64,000 bases of DNA. Source: Phycisphaerales bacterium. Lineage in GTDB: Bacteria; Planctomycetota; Phycisphaerae; Phycisphaerales; UBA1924. The notes under the pieces were generated by a model. That model searched no databases, was not told where the DNA came from, and saw only the letters and a list, made by a program, of their open reading frames with translations. The position numbers and the translations under genes are program-made. Shown here piece by piece: positions 1 through 7,164 of the stretch. Location of the stretch: assembly GCA_029260555.1 (NCBI GenBank), contig JAJDCZ010000030.1, positions 1 through 64,000 of the forward strand. Reading direction: 5' to 3'. Position 1 is the first letter of the stretch. Each line of letters begins with the position of its first letter.

Positions 1-139
1 ATCCTGTGAGAGCGGTGCGGCCATTGATGGCTCCTTCCCGGCCCGGTCCAAGGGCCAGCCGTGAACATACAACGCCACGCCACAAGGCGCAACCGACCAT
101 GCGCCAAACCTGCGCTACGAATTCAGTTGGGCTGCTCTA

Positions 140-246
140 GGCTCTGTTTGACGGATCAGTAATTGGCTAGCAAACAGGCAACTAAACCGCATTCCAACCT
201 CTAAGGGCAGGTCGAAGCGAGATAATTCGATCCGTCAAACAGAGCC
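140..246. mobile_element. MITE-like element with 18-bp terminal inverted repeats
   Basis: The sequence starts GGCTCTGTTTGACGGATC (140-157) and ends with its exact reverse complement (229-246). It is flanked on both sides by TA (138-139 and 247-248). A TA target duplication with perfect ends is the pattern of IS630/Tc1-mariner elements. At 107 bp it has no room for a transposase, so it would be a non-autonomous derivative. The family assignment is inference from the TA duplication alone. Confidence 0.55.
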
Positions 247-268
247 TAATCGTATAATCCCTCCCGGT

Positions 269-300
269 GCCACTACTCGCCGTTTCGGCGCAGTAGTGGC
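269..300. repeat. CACTACTCG/CGCAGTAGTG hairpin repeat, copy A
   Basis: The stem is GCCACTACT with AGTAGTGGC, and inside it GCCG with CGGC around a TTT loop. Related copies occur at 22164-22258 and 51865-51897. There is no T-run on either side, so it is not an obvious terminator. It looks like an interspersed intergenic palindrome. Confidence 0.6.
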
Positions 301-389
301 TTCTCAGACCCACATCCTCAAGGTCAAACCCACGCCCTGCTCAAGCATCATCTGCAGGCTGGAGGTCCAGGTTCACTCCCTCCACCCAC

Positions 390-785
390 TCACCCCGACC
401 CCTTCGGCTCTGACAACACAAACCGCACTCGTTGAATAGAAACTGACGAACTTCGCCTCAACAGCCGCAACCCGCCCGCGCGCAAAAACCGCTCCAACTC
501 ATACCGCGTACCCGCATCAGCAACCCACACCTTCATGCCCCCCTTCCCCACCCCCACCACCTTGCAGCGGCCCCTCAACGGCTCAGGACAGACCTTTGAC
601 CATGCGGCCGCTGCAGACCCCTCATCACGGAGTGACCGGCCAATTTGTTCACAAAGCTTCTCAAGCTCCCCCGCAAGATCACGCTGTTCATAAAACCCGC
701 GCCAGTTGCGCAGCTTTTCAATCTGTTTGATCCCGTGCTCCATAAGCACTGAGTCTATATCACATGCGGACAAACCCGCCACCAC
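390..785 (-). CDS. DciA-like (DUF721) protein
   Basis: A 131-residue protein whose C-terminal half follows the DUF721/DciA pattern: a tryptophan-containing AAAWSKV segment (about 60-66), a strand with KVWVADAG, a YELERFLRAGG helix and a terminal IQRVRFVL strand. DciA is the ancestral loader of the replicative helicase DnaB. The start chosen is a GTG with AAGGG seven bases upstream; an internal ATG at 743 is the alternative. It diverges from the ABC ATPase gene with only 19 bp between them, so promoters must lie inside the genes. DUF721 genes often sit near replication origins, which fits parB nearby. The family is divergent, so the call is good but not certain. Confidence 0.7.
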   Translation of the reverse strand: MVAGLSACDIDSVLMEHGIKQIEKLRNWRGFYEQRDLAGELEKLCEQIGRSLRDEGSAAAAWSKVCPEPLRGRCKVVGVGKGGMKVWVADAGTRYELERFLRAGGLRLLRRSSSVSIQRVRFVLSEPKGSG

Positions 786-804
786 CTGCTACCCTTGGCA
801 CGAT

Positions 805-1899
805 ATGTCTACAAAAATCGACATCAATAAACTCGTCAAAGACTTCGATGCCGGCCAGTCCTCCACCCGGGCGGTCGATCACATCCACCTCGCCGTCGAG
901 CCCGGTGAACTCTTCTTCCTCCTGGGCCCCTCAGGCTGCGGCAAAACCACTCTCCTCCGCATGATCGCAGGCTTCATCGACCCAACCCAAGGCTCAATCG
1001 CATTCAACAACAAAGATGTCACCCACGCCCCACCCAACAAACGAAACACAGGCATGGTCTTCCAGTCCTACGCACTCTGGCCCCACATGACCGTCCAGGC
1101 CAATGTCGAGTTCGGCCTCTCCATACGCAAAATCCCCAAAGACCAGCGCACCACCCGCGCCCTCAAAGCCCTCGTCGATGTCCAGATGGATGCATATGCC
1201 CCCCGCAAACCCAACCAACTCTCCGGCGGCCAACAACAACGCGTCGCCCTCGCCCGCGCCCTCGTCATCACACCTGATGTCCTCCTCCTTGACGAACCAC
1301 TCTCAAACCTCGACGCCAAACTCCGCATCGAACTCCGCTCTGAAATCCGCAGAATCTGCAAAGATGCAGGCATCACAACGGTTTATGTCACCCACGACCA
1401 AAAAGAAGCCCTCTCAATGGCCGACCGCATCGCCATACTCAAACTCGGCAAAGTCATCCAGATTGGAACCCCAACAGAACTCTATCGAACCCCCCGGTCC
1501 CGCTTCGTAGCAGAATTCCTGGGCGAAACCAACTTCATCCCGGGCACCATCGCTGAATCCACATCAGGCAAAACACTCATCAAAACAAAGCTCGGCACAC
1601 TCGCCTCAACACACCCGATCAACCTCCCAAAAGACAGCACTGTCACCTGCTCAATCAGGCCCGAAACACTCCGGGTCATCAATGACGACAGCTCGAAAAA
1701 CCAACATAACATGTTGTCATGTAAACACTTATCAACAACATATCTTGGTGAGATCGCTCAGCATGTTGTTTGTGCTGGTGAGGATGTCGAGCTTCGTGCA
1801 GCGGTCTTGAATCCGAGCCGGTCCGATCTTCGCGAGCCTGGTGCTTCGGTTCAGTTGGCTGTTGCTGAGGATGATGTGGTGGTGATCCCAGCGACCTGA
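805..1899 (+). CDS. ABC transporter ATP-binding protein, MalK/PotA type
   Basis: A 364-residue ATPase subunit of an importer, with Walker A GPSGCGKT (about 42-49), signature LSGGQQQR (about 139-146), Walker B LLLDEP (about 160) and the H-loop YVTHDQKEA. The C-terminal 100 residues form a TOBE-type domain beginning after FVAEFLGETN, typical of MalK, PotA and FbpC and used for regulation and permease docking. A longer frame opens upstream, but the ATG at 805 gives the normal N-terminus of the family. No permease or binding protein is adjacent, so the substrate (sugar, polyamine or iron) cannot be told. It ends 4 bp from the convergent histidine kinase gene. Confidence 0.9.
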   Translation: MSTKIDINKLVKDFDAGQSSTRAVDHIHLAVEPGELFFLLGPSGCGKTTLLRMIAGFIDPTQGSIAFNNKDVTHAPPNKRNTGMVFQSYALWPHMTVQANVEFGLSIRKIPKDQRTTRALKALVDVQMDAYAPRKPNQLSGGQQQRVALARALVITPDVLLLDEPLSNLDAKLRIELRSEIRRICKDAGITTVYVTHDQKEALSMADRIAILKLGKVIQIGTPTELYRTPRSRFVAEFLGETNFIPGTIAESTSGKTLIKTKLGTLASTHPINLPKDSTVTCSIRPETLRVINDDSSKNQHNMLSCKHLSTTYLGEIAQHVVCAGEDVELRAAVLNPSRSDLREPGASVQLAVAEDDVVVIPAT

Positions 1900-1903
1900 G
1901 CAC

Positions 1904-3151
1904 TCAGGCTGCTCGACCCGTATTAGAATCCAGCGATGACGAGTTTGAGCGATGAGCCTCAGGATCGAGCTGCAATTCTTGAACTTCCCGTAAATCGCTT
2001 TGCTCAGCCACGGCTTCCGCCAGTGCAAGTGTGATCCAGCAAGTCGTACCCACGCCCAGTTTGGATCGCACATCAAAGCGGGCGCCAGAGCTTTCAAGCA
2101 GCAGGCGCGAAAGCATCAACCCCAGCCCGCTGCCAAACTGTCGGCTCAGCGTTGAGCTGGTCCGAGGCTGAAGAATACTCTCAATGAGTTCCCGAGCCAT
2201 GCCAGGCCCAGTATCTTCAATCACAAGATCAATAGTTTGCAAAGTGGTGAAGGCAGAAACCAGATTCGTTGTGCTCATGTTCCCCGTGGAACATGGCTGA
2301 GTTCTCACCCGAATGAACCCCCTCCCCCCCCTCCCCCCTGCATCTCCCCCACTCCCTCTCCTGCGCTCCATAGCTCGGCGAGCGTTAAGCAGCAAGTTCA
2401 ACACAACCTGCTCCAAAACCACAGATTCGATACACACGCAAACTGAATCGTCGATATCAACTTTGATCTCAATACCCTGTTCTCCAGTTGCTCCAGCCGC
2501 TTTAACAGCGTCAGGCAGGCAATCAATCGCATGAAACACGGCCTCGCGAACATTGGTAGAAACGCCTTGAGATTGCAGGCCCCGGCTGCCGCCATGCTGA
2601 AACGGGCGTTTTTGCTCGTCATCCTTACATGAGCACTCACACGAATCAGCCTTTGATATCACAGGTGTCGCTGAAGGGTTTGTTGCAAAATGGGGAATAG
2701 TGGGTGGTGGAGGAGGTGAAGGGAAAATGGTGGCGGTGGCGGCTGTGGCGGGTTGGGATGGGCAGCGGGGGAGATGGTGGGCGGCTGGGGTGCTGGCTGG
2801 GGTGCTGGCTGGGGTGGGGGCTGGGGTGGGGGTAGGGGTGGGGGTAGGGGTGGGGGTGGGGCGGGCGATTTTGAGGATGAGTGATGCGATGGCTGCTGCG
2901 GATTCTGCGTTGTGCAGTGCGATCTTGAGAGCCTTGTCGCTGAGTGCTTTGTTTTGGGGTTGGTCCCGGGCTGCCTGGATGTAGCTGACAACGGGGGTCA
3001 TGAGGTTGGCGATTTCGTGCGCGATCCCCCCCGCAGCCAGCCCCAGCTTGTGGAGTTGGTTTTCATTCAGGCGATTGGCATCATGCGGATCAGCGTGATC
3101 GCAGCTTTTAGCAGAGGATTCACTGGAAGATGGGCTTTGATGCTGGCACAC
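1904..3151 (-). CDS. Sensor histidine kinase with low-complexity linker
   Basis: A 415-residue soluble kinase without visible transmembrane or PAS segments. The H-box is GGIAHEIANL with His45. The ATPase domain has an N-box NLLLNARRAM (about 255), DTGPGMA (about 315) and GSGLGLMLS (about 342). Between the dimerisation and ATPase domains lies a roughly 100-residue linker of (TP)n and Pro-rich sequence, and a Gly/Arg-rich insert follows the N-box. The linker is the product of a G-rich + strand tract and the insert of a C-rich one. A parS-like palindrome lies inside the gene at 2278-2293. Start is GTG. No response regulator is adjacent. Confidence 0.85.
   Translation of the reverse strand: MCQHQSPSSSESSAKSCDHADPHDANRLNENQLHKLGLAAGGIAHEIANLMTPVVSYIQAARDQPQNKALSDKALKIALHNAESAAAIASLILKIARPTPTPTPTPTPTPAPTPASTPASTPAAHHLPRCPSQPATAATATIFPSPPPPPTIPHFATNPSATPVISKADSCECSCKDDEQKRPFQHGGSRGLQSQGVSTNVREAVFHAIDCLPDAVKAAGATGEQGIEIKVDIDDSVCVCIESVVLEQVVLNLLLNARRAMERRRGSGGDAGGRGGRGFIRVRTQPCSTGNMSTTNLVSAFTTLQTIDLVIEDTGPGMARELIESILQPRTSSTLSRQFGSGLGLMLSRLLLESSGARFDVRSKLGVGTTCWITLALAEAVAEQSDLREVQELQLDPEAHRSNSSSLDSNTGRAA
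2278..2293. other. parS-like site 1
   Basis: TGTTCCCCGTGGAACA matches the parS variant TGTTCCACGTGGAACA at 15 of 16 positions. The 14-base core GTTCCCCGTGGAAC recurs in inverted orientation at 3512-3525, close to parB at 3881. Sites inside coding sequence are normal for chromosomal parS. Binding is inferred. Confidence 0.6.
2318..2363 (-). repeat. C-rich tract (G-runs on the - strand)
   Basis: Runs of C broken by single T or A inside the histidine kinase gene. It is the only long tract in the window whose G-runs lie on the - strand. It is translated as the Gly/Arg-rich insert after the kinase N-box. Confidence 0.7.
2701..2866 (+). repeat. G-rich tract, (GGGGTGGGGGTA)-like core
   Basis: G-runs of 3-5 bases on the + strand inside the - strand kinase gene, with two GGGTAGGG octamers. 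Translated as the TP- and PA-rich linker. It has the spacing needed for G-quadruplex formation. Confidence 0.75.
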
Positions 3152-3251
3152 GCGCTTTTATCGGCTGATTTTTCAGCCGAGTTTGCCTGACACAAGCAAA
3201 TCAATGCGATTATTTGCTGCTGAACAGCATGCATGATGAGGCAGTGTCGTG

Positions 3252-3782
3252 TCACCTGTTGTCCTCAGCATCAGAAATCTCACTGATCCACAGCGGCCCA
3301 ACAGCACTGCTCCAAGGTTGATCCATCAGCCATGAGAGCATGGATTCAGGCTTGATATTGGCCTGAGGCAGATCCTCAATCCGTACCCAGTCAAAAGCGA
3401 TGTCAGATTCCAGACTAGGCACAGGATTGGGAGCCGTGTCTTGCGTTACAGCTAAAGTGGGGGAGGGGTGGGGCTGGGAGGGGGGGTGGGGGGAGGGGGG
3501 GTGGGGGGAAAGTTCCACGGGGAACGCAATGTTCAACTCGTGTCGCTCTCGGCCATTTTGTGTAAAAGCGGTCTCATGGAACAGGCATGGATCAGCAACG
3601 CGGACAGCCAGGCCTGTCTCCTCCATAAACTCTCGGCACAAAGCCTGCCCGGCTGACTCTCCAAACTCGACATGGCCACCAGGCAGATAGGTGTAGTTGT
3701 GTTTGACAGCTCGGCAGAGGAGGATGTGTTGGTTGTGAACCATCACCCCCCGGGCAATGAACTCTATTTTCTGCTTGGGCAT
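3252..3782 (-). CDS. NUDIX hydrolase
   Basis: A 176-residue nucleoside-diphosphate-linked pyrophosphatase. The Nudix box follows GX5EX7REUXEEXGU: GGHVEFGES, then REFMEETGLAV, at about residues 37-60. The start at 3782 is chosen over an upstream GTG-type start because AGGAG lies seven bases before it. About 20 residues of Ser/Pro/His-rich sequence in the C-terminal half (near 100-120) come from an embedded G-rich tract and are not part of the usual fold. A second parS-like palindrome lies in the gene at 3511-3526. The gene diverges from parB with a 98-bp gap. Substrate is unknown. Confidence 0.88.
   Translation of the reverse strand: MPKQKIEFIARGVMVHNQHILLCRAVKHNYTYLPGGHVEFGESAGQALCREFMEETGLAVRVADPCLFHETAFTQNGRERHELNIAFPVELSPHPPSPHPPSQPHPSPTLAVTQDTAPNPVPSLESDIAFDWVRIEDLPQANIKPESMLSWLMDQPWSSAVGPLWISEISDAEDNR
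3458..3508 (+). repeat. G-rich tract inside the NUDIX gene
   Basis: Dense G-runs broken by single T, A or C on the + strand, including GGGGAGGG. Read on the - strand it gives Pro/His/Ser-rich peptide. Confidence 0.75.
3511..3526. other. parS-like site 2
   Basis: AGTTCCACGGGGAACG; on the - strand its core is GTTCCCCGTGGAAC, identical to site 1. It lies 355 bp from the parB start, between a G-rich tract and the Nudix-box codons. Confidence 0.55.
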
Positions 3783-3880
3783 GACCAGCTCCTGCAATGG
3801 CGAAAAAATCCGCTTTGCTGCACGATTCGCAACCATAGGCTAAACTGCACACGATAAAGCACAAAACAAGGAGCGTGTGC

Positions 3881-4927
3881 ATGGCCAAGGTAACAGATGG
3901 ATCTGGAAAAAGAAAACGACTCGGCCGAGGCCTGTCAAGCCTGATTGGCGACATGCCCCCAGTAAAAATACAGACCGAAACAAAAACCAAACAAGCACAC
4001 AAAGCAGATCGTCTCAAGGATAACACAACGCCAGGCGAAGCGGGATCAGCGGGCGGTCGCGATGGTGGTGGGGTCGGGGGGGGGCAGGTGGTGATGATTG
4101 ATGTGGAGCGGGTTCGTCCCAATCGGTATCAGCCTCGTCAGCAGATGGATGAATCCAAGTTGCAATCGTTGGCTGATTCGATCTTGCAGGATGGGGTGAT
4201 GCAGCCGATTCTGGTTCGAGACGATGCTGGAGGCGAGGGGTACGAGCTGATTGCCGGCGAAAGGCGTTGGCGAGCAGCAAAGCTGGCAGGGCTGACAACG
4301 GTGCCTGGGTTGATTCGCAATGTGAAAGATGAAGCTGCAGCTGCGTGGGCGATGATCGAGAATATTCATCGCGAGGATCTGAACGCGATTGACCGGGCCA
4401 TTGCCTTGAGCGAGATGATCAAGCGGTTTCATCTGACACAGTTTGATCTTGCAACGCGCGTGGGGATGGAACGATCGACGGTTGCCAATCTGGTTCGGCT
4501 GCTGGAGCTGGCAGAGCCGATTCGCGAGATGATCGCAGCAGGAAAGCTGAGTGCTGGCCATGGCAAGGCACTTTTAGGCTGTGCTGATGAACAACTCAGA
4601 TACACGCTGGCACAGCAGGTGGTAGAAGAAGCCTGGAGTGTGAGGCAACTGGAGCGTGAAGTCAAAGGCATCGATGCTGATTCAGTTGGTGTGATCGAAC
4701 AAGGCACGGCGGGGGGCGAGGAAGGGGCGGGGGGGGAGGGGGGGGAGGGGGGGACTCGCCAGGCGGTGGTTGAAGACCTCGAAAAACGGCTGTCAGAGAA
4801 GCTGGGCACAAAAGTTAGAATCACTACCAACAGGCAAGGCAACAAAGGCAAGATGATGATTTCATTCTATAGCCTGGACCATTTCGATGACCTGCTCAGC
4901 AAAATAGGGCTTTCCCCTGAATCTTGA
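3881..4927 (+). CDS. parB: Chromosome-partitioning protein ParB
   Basis: A 348-residue CTP-dependent DNA clamp that loads at parS and spreads, directing origin segregation and SMC loading. It shows the N-terminal RGLSSLIGD motif that stimulates ParA, the RPNRYQPR box, the CTP-binding GERRWRA motif (about 125), ENIHRED (about 160), a helix-turn-helix around TQFDLATRVG (about 187-207) and a short C-terminal dimerisation domain. Start is ATG 3881, seven bases after AAGGAG; a GTG six bases upstream is less likely. Two Gly-rich stretches, at about 60-68 and 280-290, come from G-rich tracts and fall in linkers. The usual partner parA is not in the window. Confidence 0.95.
   Translation: MAKVTDGSGKRKRLGRGLSSLIGDMPPVKIQTETKTKQAHKADRLKDNTTPGEAGSAGGRDGGGVGGGQVVMIDVERVRPNRYQPRQQMDESKLQSLADSILQDGVMQPILVRDDAGGEGYELIAGERRWRAAKLAGLTTVPGLIRNVKDEAAAAWAMIENIHREDLNAIDRAIALSEMIKRFHLTQFDLATRVGMERSTVANLVRLLELAEPIREMIAAGKLSAGHGKALLGCADEQLRYTLAQQVVEEAWSVRQLEREVKGIDADSVGVIEQGTAGGEEGAGGEGGEGGTRQAVVEDLEKRLSEKLGTKVRITTNRQGNKGKMMISFYSLDHFDDLLSKIGLSPES
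4708..4753 (+). repeat. G-rich tract inside parB
   Basis: GGGGAGGG-containing G-runs on the + strand encode a Gly/Glu linker before the ParB C-terminal domain. A smaller tract at 4063-4088 encodes the linker before the N-terminal core. Confidence 0.7.
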
Positions 4928-5529
4928 GTAATTGTATTTTGATCTCGTGCACAGTATTTCAAAGCGCTTATTGAAACAGCATGTCTGTGCGATAGTTGAG
5001 GAAGTTGTGCTTTGGTGTTGTGAGTGAGAGAGATCGCTATTGAGTCCTGTTTATCAGGGTTTTATATATCGAACAGGGCGCAGATCGCATGTTTTGTCTG
5101 TGTTGCATAATGCTGACAATTTTTGCAGGGACAGGTAGGTGGTAGGATAGTGGGGGATGGCATGGGGAGTTTTTCGTGCAGCATTGCAAGTCGCATTTGC
5201 ATCTGTGAAAGTTCTTCTGAGAGGGGCTCCTGCTTGTCGTTTTTCGGAGCAGTCATTTTTCTGCAGACGAACGAATGAAGACATTGCCTCATTCATGTGC
5301 CTCGAGTAACAGCACCACTCACAATCTGGGCTTTGTAAGAATACCTCTGCAGCGAGTTAGTCTTGTCACAATACACTTCTATGGAGATATCGGGCACAGG
5401 ACATAATGTTTGGTATTTGGTCTTTGGTGTGTAACAGATGTTGAAAAGAGTGTATCGTAATACTAATGTTTAGCTCGATTTATATTGTGTCGTTGTTTGC
5501 GACATATTGAACTACAAAGGAATACAGAG
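4928..5529. other. 602-bp intergenic region downstream of parB
   Basis: It is AT-richer than the flanks. Apart from one doubtful short frame on the - strand (5062-5292) and the ribosome-binding site of the next gene, no repeat, terminator or RNA is visible. Confidence 0.4.
5062..5292 (-). CDS. Possible small Cys-containing protein
   Basis: A 76-codon frame whose second half reads as plausible protein: a helical SEELSQMQMRLAMLHEKL segment, then CPCKNCQHYA with three closely spaced cysteines. There is no convincing ribosome-binding site and an overlapping frame is also open. I do not recognise it. Confidence 0.25.
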   Translation of the reverse strand: MRQCLHSFVCRKMTAPKNDKQEPLSEELSQMQMRLAMLHEKLPMPSPTILPPTCPCKNCQHYATQTKHAICALFDI

Positions 5530-6036
5530 ATGGCAAAGAAAAAAGGTCGGAAAAAGACGGCTCGTCGTGGTCGTGTAAGTCTTGCGGGAGTTTCTCTTGC
5601 TCAGCTACAGGCAGAGCTTGACAAGCGTGCATCCGAGATTGATGCACTTCATGCAGAGCGCGGGCAACTGGTTGCAAGGCTGGCAGAGATTGACGCTGCT
5701 CTTGGCACGGGTTCGCCGACCAAGACAGGCCGTGCTGCAGCGGGTGGAACAGCCAAGCGTGGTCGTGGTCGTCCCAAGGGCAGCAAGAATGTTGTCAAGA
5801 AGAAAAAGACAACTCGTAAATCAACAGGCAAACGCCCCAGCAACAAGATGAACCTGGCCGATTCAATGGGCAAGGTTCTCAAAGGCAAGACAATGGGTGT
5901 ATCAGAGCTTGCGGATGCTGTGCAGAAGGCTGGTTACAAGACGACAGCAGCCAACTTTCGCACAATTGTGAACCAGACACTGATCCGTGATGACCGATTC
6001 AAGAAGGTTTCACGCGGGCAGTACACCGTCAAGTAA
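5530..6036 (+). CDS. AT-hook DNA-binding protein
   Basis: A 168-residue very basic protein. It starts with a Lys/Arg-rich patch (MAKKKGRKKTARRGR), followed by a coiled helix (about 18-60), a single AT-hook core KRGRGRPKGSKN (about 76-88), a Lys-rich linker, and a C-terminal region (about 122-168) with MGVSELADAVQKAGY and DDRFKKVSRGQYTVK that resembles a winged helix of the HARE-HTH kind. This suggests a nucleoid-associated or regulatory protein. The ATG follows AAAGGA by eight bases. A strong terminator lies 46 bp downstream. Similar AT-hook plus wHTH proteins are common in planctomycetes; the target is unknown. Confidence 0.8.
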   Translation: MAKKKGRKKTARRGRVSLAGVSLAQLQAELDKRASEIDALHAERGQLVARLAEIDAALGTGSPTKTGRAAAGGTAKRGRGRPKGSKNVVKKKKTTRKSTGKRPSNKMNLADSMGKVLKGKTMGVSELADAVQKAGYKTTAANFRTIVNQTLIRDDRFKKVSRGQYTVK

Positions 6037-6082
6037 GCAGGACTTTTTAAAAGTTCCCAAACGGACTGTAAAATCGAACAGG

Positions 6083-6108
6083 AACCCGCATGATTGCGGG
6101 TTTTTTTT
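6083..6108 (+). terminator. Intrinsic terminator of the AT-hook gene
   Basis: Stem AACCCGCA / TGCGGGTT with a TGAT loop followed by eight T. It acts on + transcripts. Confidence 0.9.
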
Positions 6109-6216
6109 CGCAGCTACATTTTTGCTATGCTGGCCAGGTTGCTGAGGTGCGCAGCAATCACAGCGACCATGCGCCCTGATGGGGAGGTTAGATATGAATG
6201 TATGGGGGAAAGGGAT

Positions 6217-6495
6217 TTAGCGGGGGATGGGTTCACGGGTGAGTCTGCTGGGGCGGTCCCAGTAGAAGAAGCGGCCCAGATCCTGCTTGAACATGCGGTT
6301 ATTCTCGTTGCGCATGAGGGCAATTGCGTTGGCTGCATCAACAGGGCGTTCGTAGAGTGTGTCCAGATTGGGTGTCGGATTAAAACGATACGCAGCATCG
6401 GTGGAGCAGCCTGTCAAGGTCAGCAGGGATGCCACAGCAAGAGCTGAAGCAGCGATTGTGAGGCGACGGGTGGTGTTGAGGCGCATATGCAGCAT
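6217..6495 (-). CDS. Small lipoprotein
   Basis: A 92-residue protein with a basic N-terminus, a hydrophobic core ASALAVASLLTL and lipobox LTGC, so Cys30 would be lipidated after cleavage by signal peptidase II. The mature part is about 60 residues, hydrophilic, ending WDRPSRLTREPIPR. AGGAGTT lies five bases before the first ATG; a second ATG three codons in is possible. No family recognised. It is transcribed divergently from clpB across a 670-bp region with a CRP-like site. Confidence 0.7.
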   Translation of the reverse strand: MLHMRLNTTRRLTIAASALAVASLLTLTGCSTDAAYRFNPTPNLDTLYERPVDAANAIALMRNENNRMFKQDLGRFFYWDRPSRLTREPIPR

Positions 6496-6670
6496 ATTGG
6501 AACTCCTGATTGGAGGTGTTTTGTAACGCCTTGGAGGCTCTGGGTCAATGGGCAGCTTGTGATCTTTTCGTATCGGAGCATGGATTGGTTTCGTTTTGTA
6601 TCAAAACCATGTAAAATGGAGCCAGTTGTGAAGAAATGATGATCCGTTCGATCTGATGGCTCGTATCATG

Positions 6671-6686
6671 TGTGACATTGGTCACA
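6671..6686. promoter_or_regulatory. CRP/FNR-family operator candidate
   Basis: TGTGACATTGGTCACA is an exact TGTGA-N6-TCACA palindrome, the half-site arrangement bound by CRP-type regulators. It lies 176 bp upstream of the lipoprotein start and 479 bp upstream of clpB. No CRP gene is in the window. Confidence 0.4.
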
Positions 6687-6868
6687 GCACAGAGCCGACA
6701 GCGACGCGTGCAATGTATTGTCCGAACCTTTCACGACCCCAAGGGAGTCGGGATATTCTGACGATGATCAAGCCTCCACTGAGGGGAAGATCGGGCTCGG
6801 AATCAAAGACACCCACCTGGCATTGGGGTTCGGACAACACAGATCGCTTCGTTGTCGGCTCTGTGCTG
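6685..6868. repeat. Long imperfect inverted repeat
   Basis: Outer arms CAGCACAGAGCCGACA (6685-6700) and its perfect complement (6853-6868); inner arms TTGTCCGAACC (6718-6728) and its complement (6827-6837). The arms total about 44 bases around a 98-base centre with a smaller CCTC/GAGG hairpin. It could be a degenerate MITE or a structured RNA. No clear target duplication is seen. Confidence 0.6.
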
Positions 6869-7164
6869 TTTTTACACCCGCATATCATGTAAAACACTGG
6901 ATAGACATCGCTTGTGTGACAAGTGGTGACAAGTTTCAACATCTCCGGCAAGATGAGACAGCAACAGGGGAGCGGCTGCCACTTTTGCAGATTCTGACAC
7001 GACGCTGGCAGGTTTCTGCTGCATTGATCGGCTTGTGTAAGGCCAGTGGCAGCCAATTGTATATCAGTCAAGGCTTGAGAGGGAAAACAGGGGGGGGACT
7101 GTCTGGCGCGCGGGTTGCATGATGTGTGCATGGCGGGCGAGTGTCTGCTCAAGGAGATTTTGAT

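Larger units (their letters stand above)
1..389. other. Gene-poor left edge
   Basis: No gene is supported in these 389 bases. They hold a 107-bp MITE-like inverted-repeat element (140-246) and one copy of a hairpin repeat (269-300). One + frame is open from base 2 to a TGA ending at base 64, so the 3' end of a gene from outside the window is possible, but 21 codons are too few to support it. Confidence 0.5.
6496..7164. other. Intergenic region between the lipoprotein gene and clpB
   Basis: It contains a CRP-type palindrome (6671-6686), a long imperfect inverted repeat (6685-6868), and a short tandem repeat of GTGACAAGT (6916-6924 and 6926-6934). No CIRCE-type heat-shock element was found upstream of clpB. 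Confidence 0.6.

Noticed and set aside
340-400. T-arm-like GGTCCAGGTTCACTCCC near the left edge
   Set aside because: The arm does not pair properly and no cloverleaf can be drawn.
1724-1740. DnaA-box-like TTATCAACA
   Set aside because: One mismatch and no cluster; it lies in the ABC ATPase gene.
6718-7122. Open + strand frame of 134 codons upstream of clpB
   Set aside because: It runs through the inverted-repeat element and has unlikely composition; the - strand frame over the same DNA is also open.
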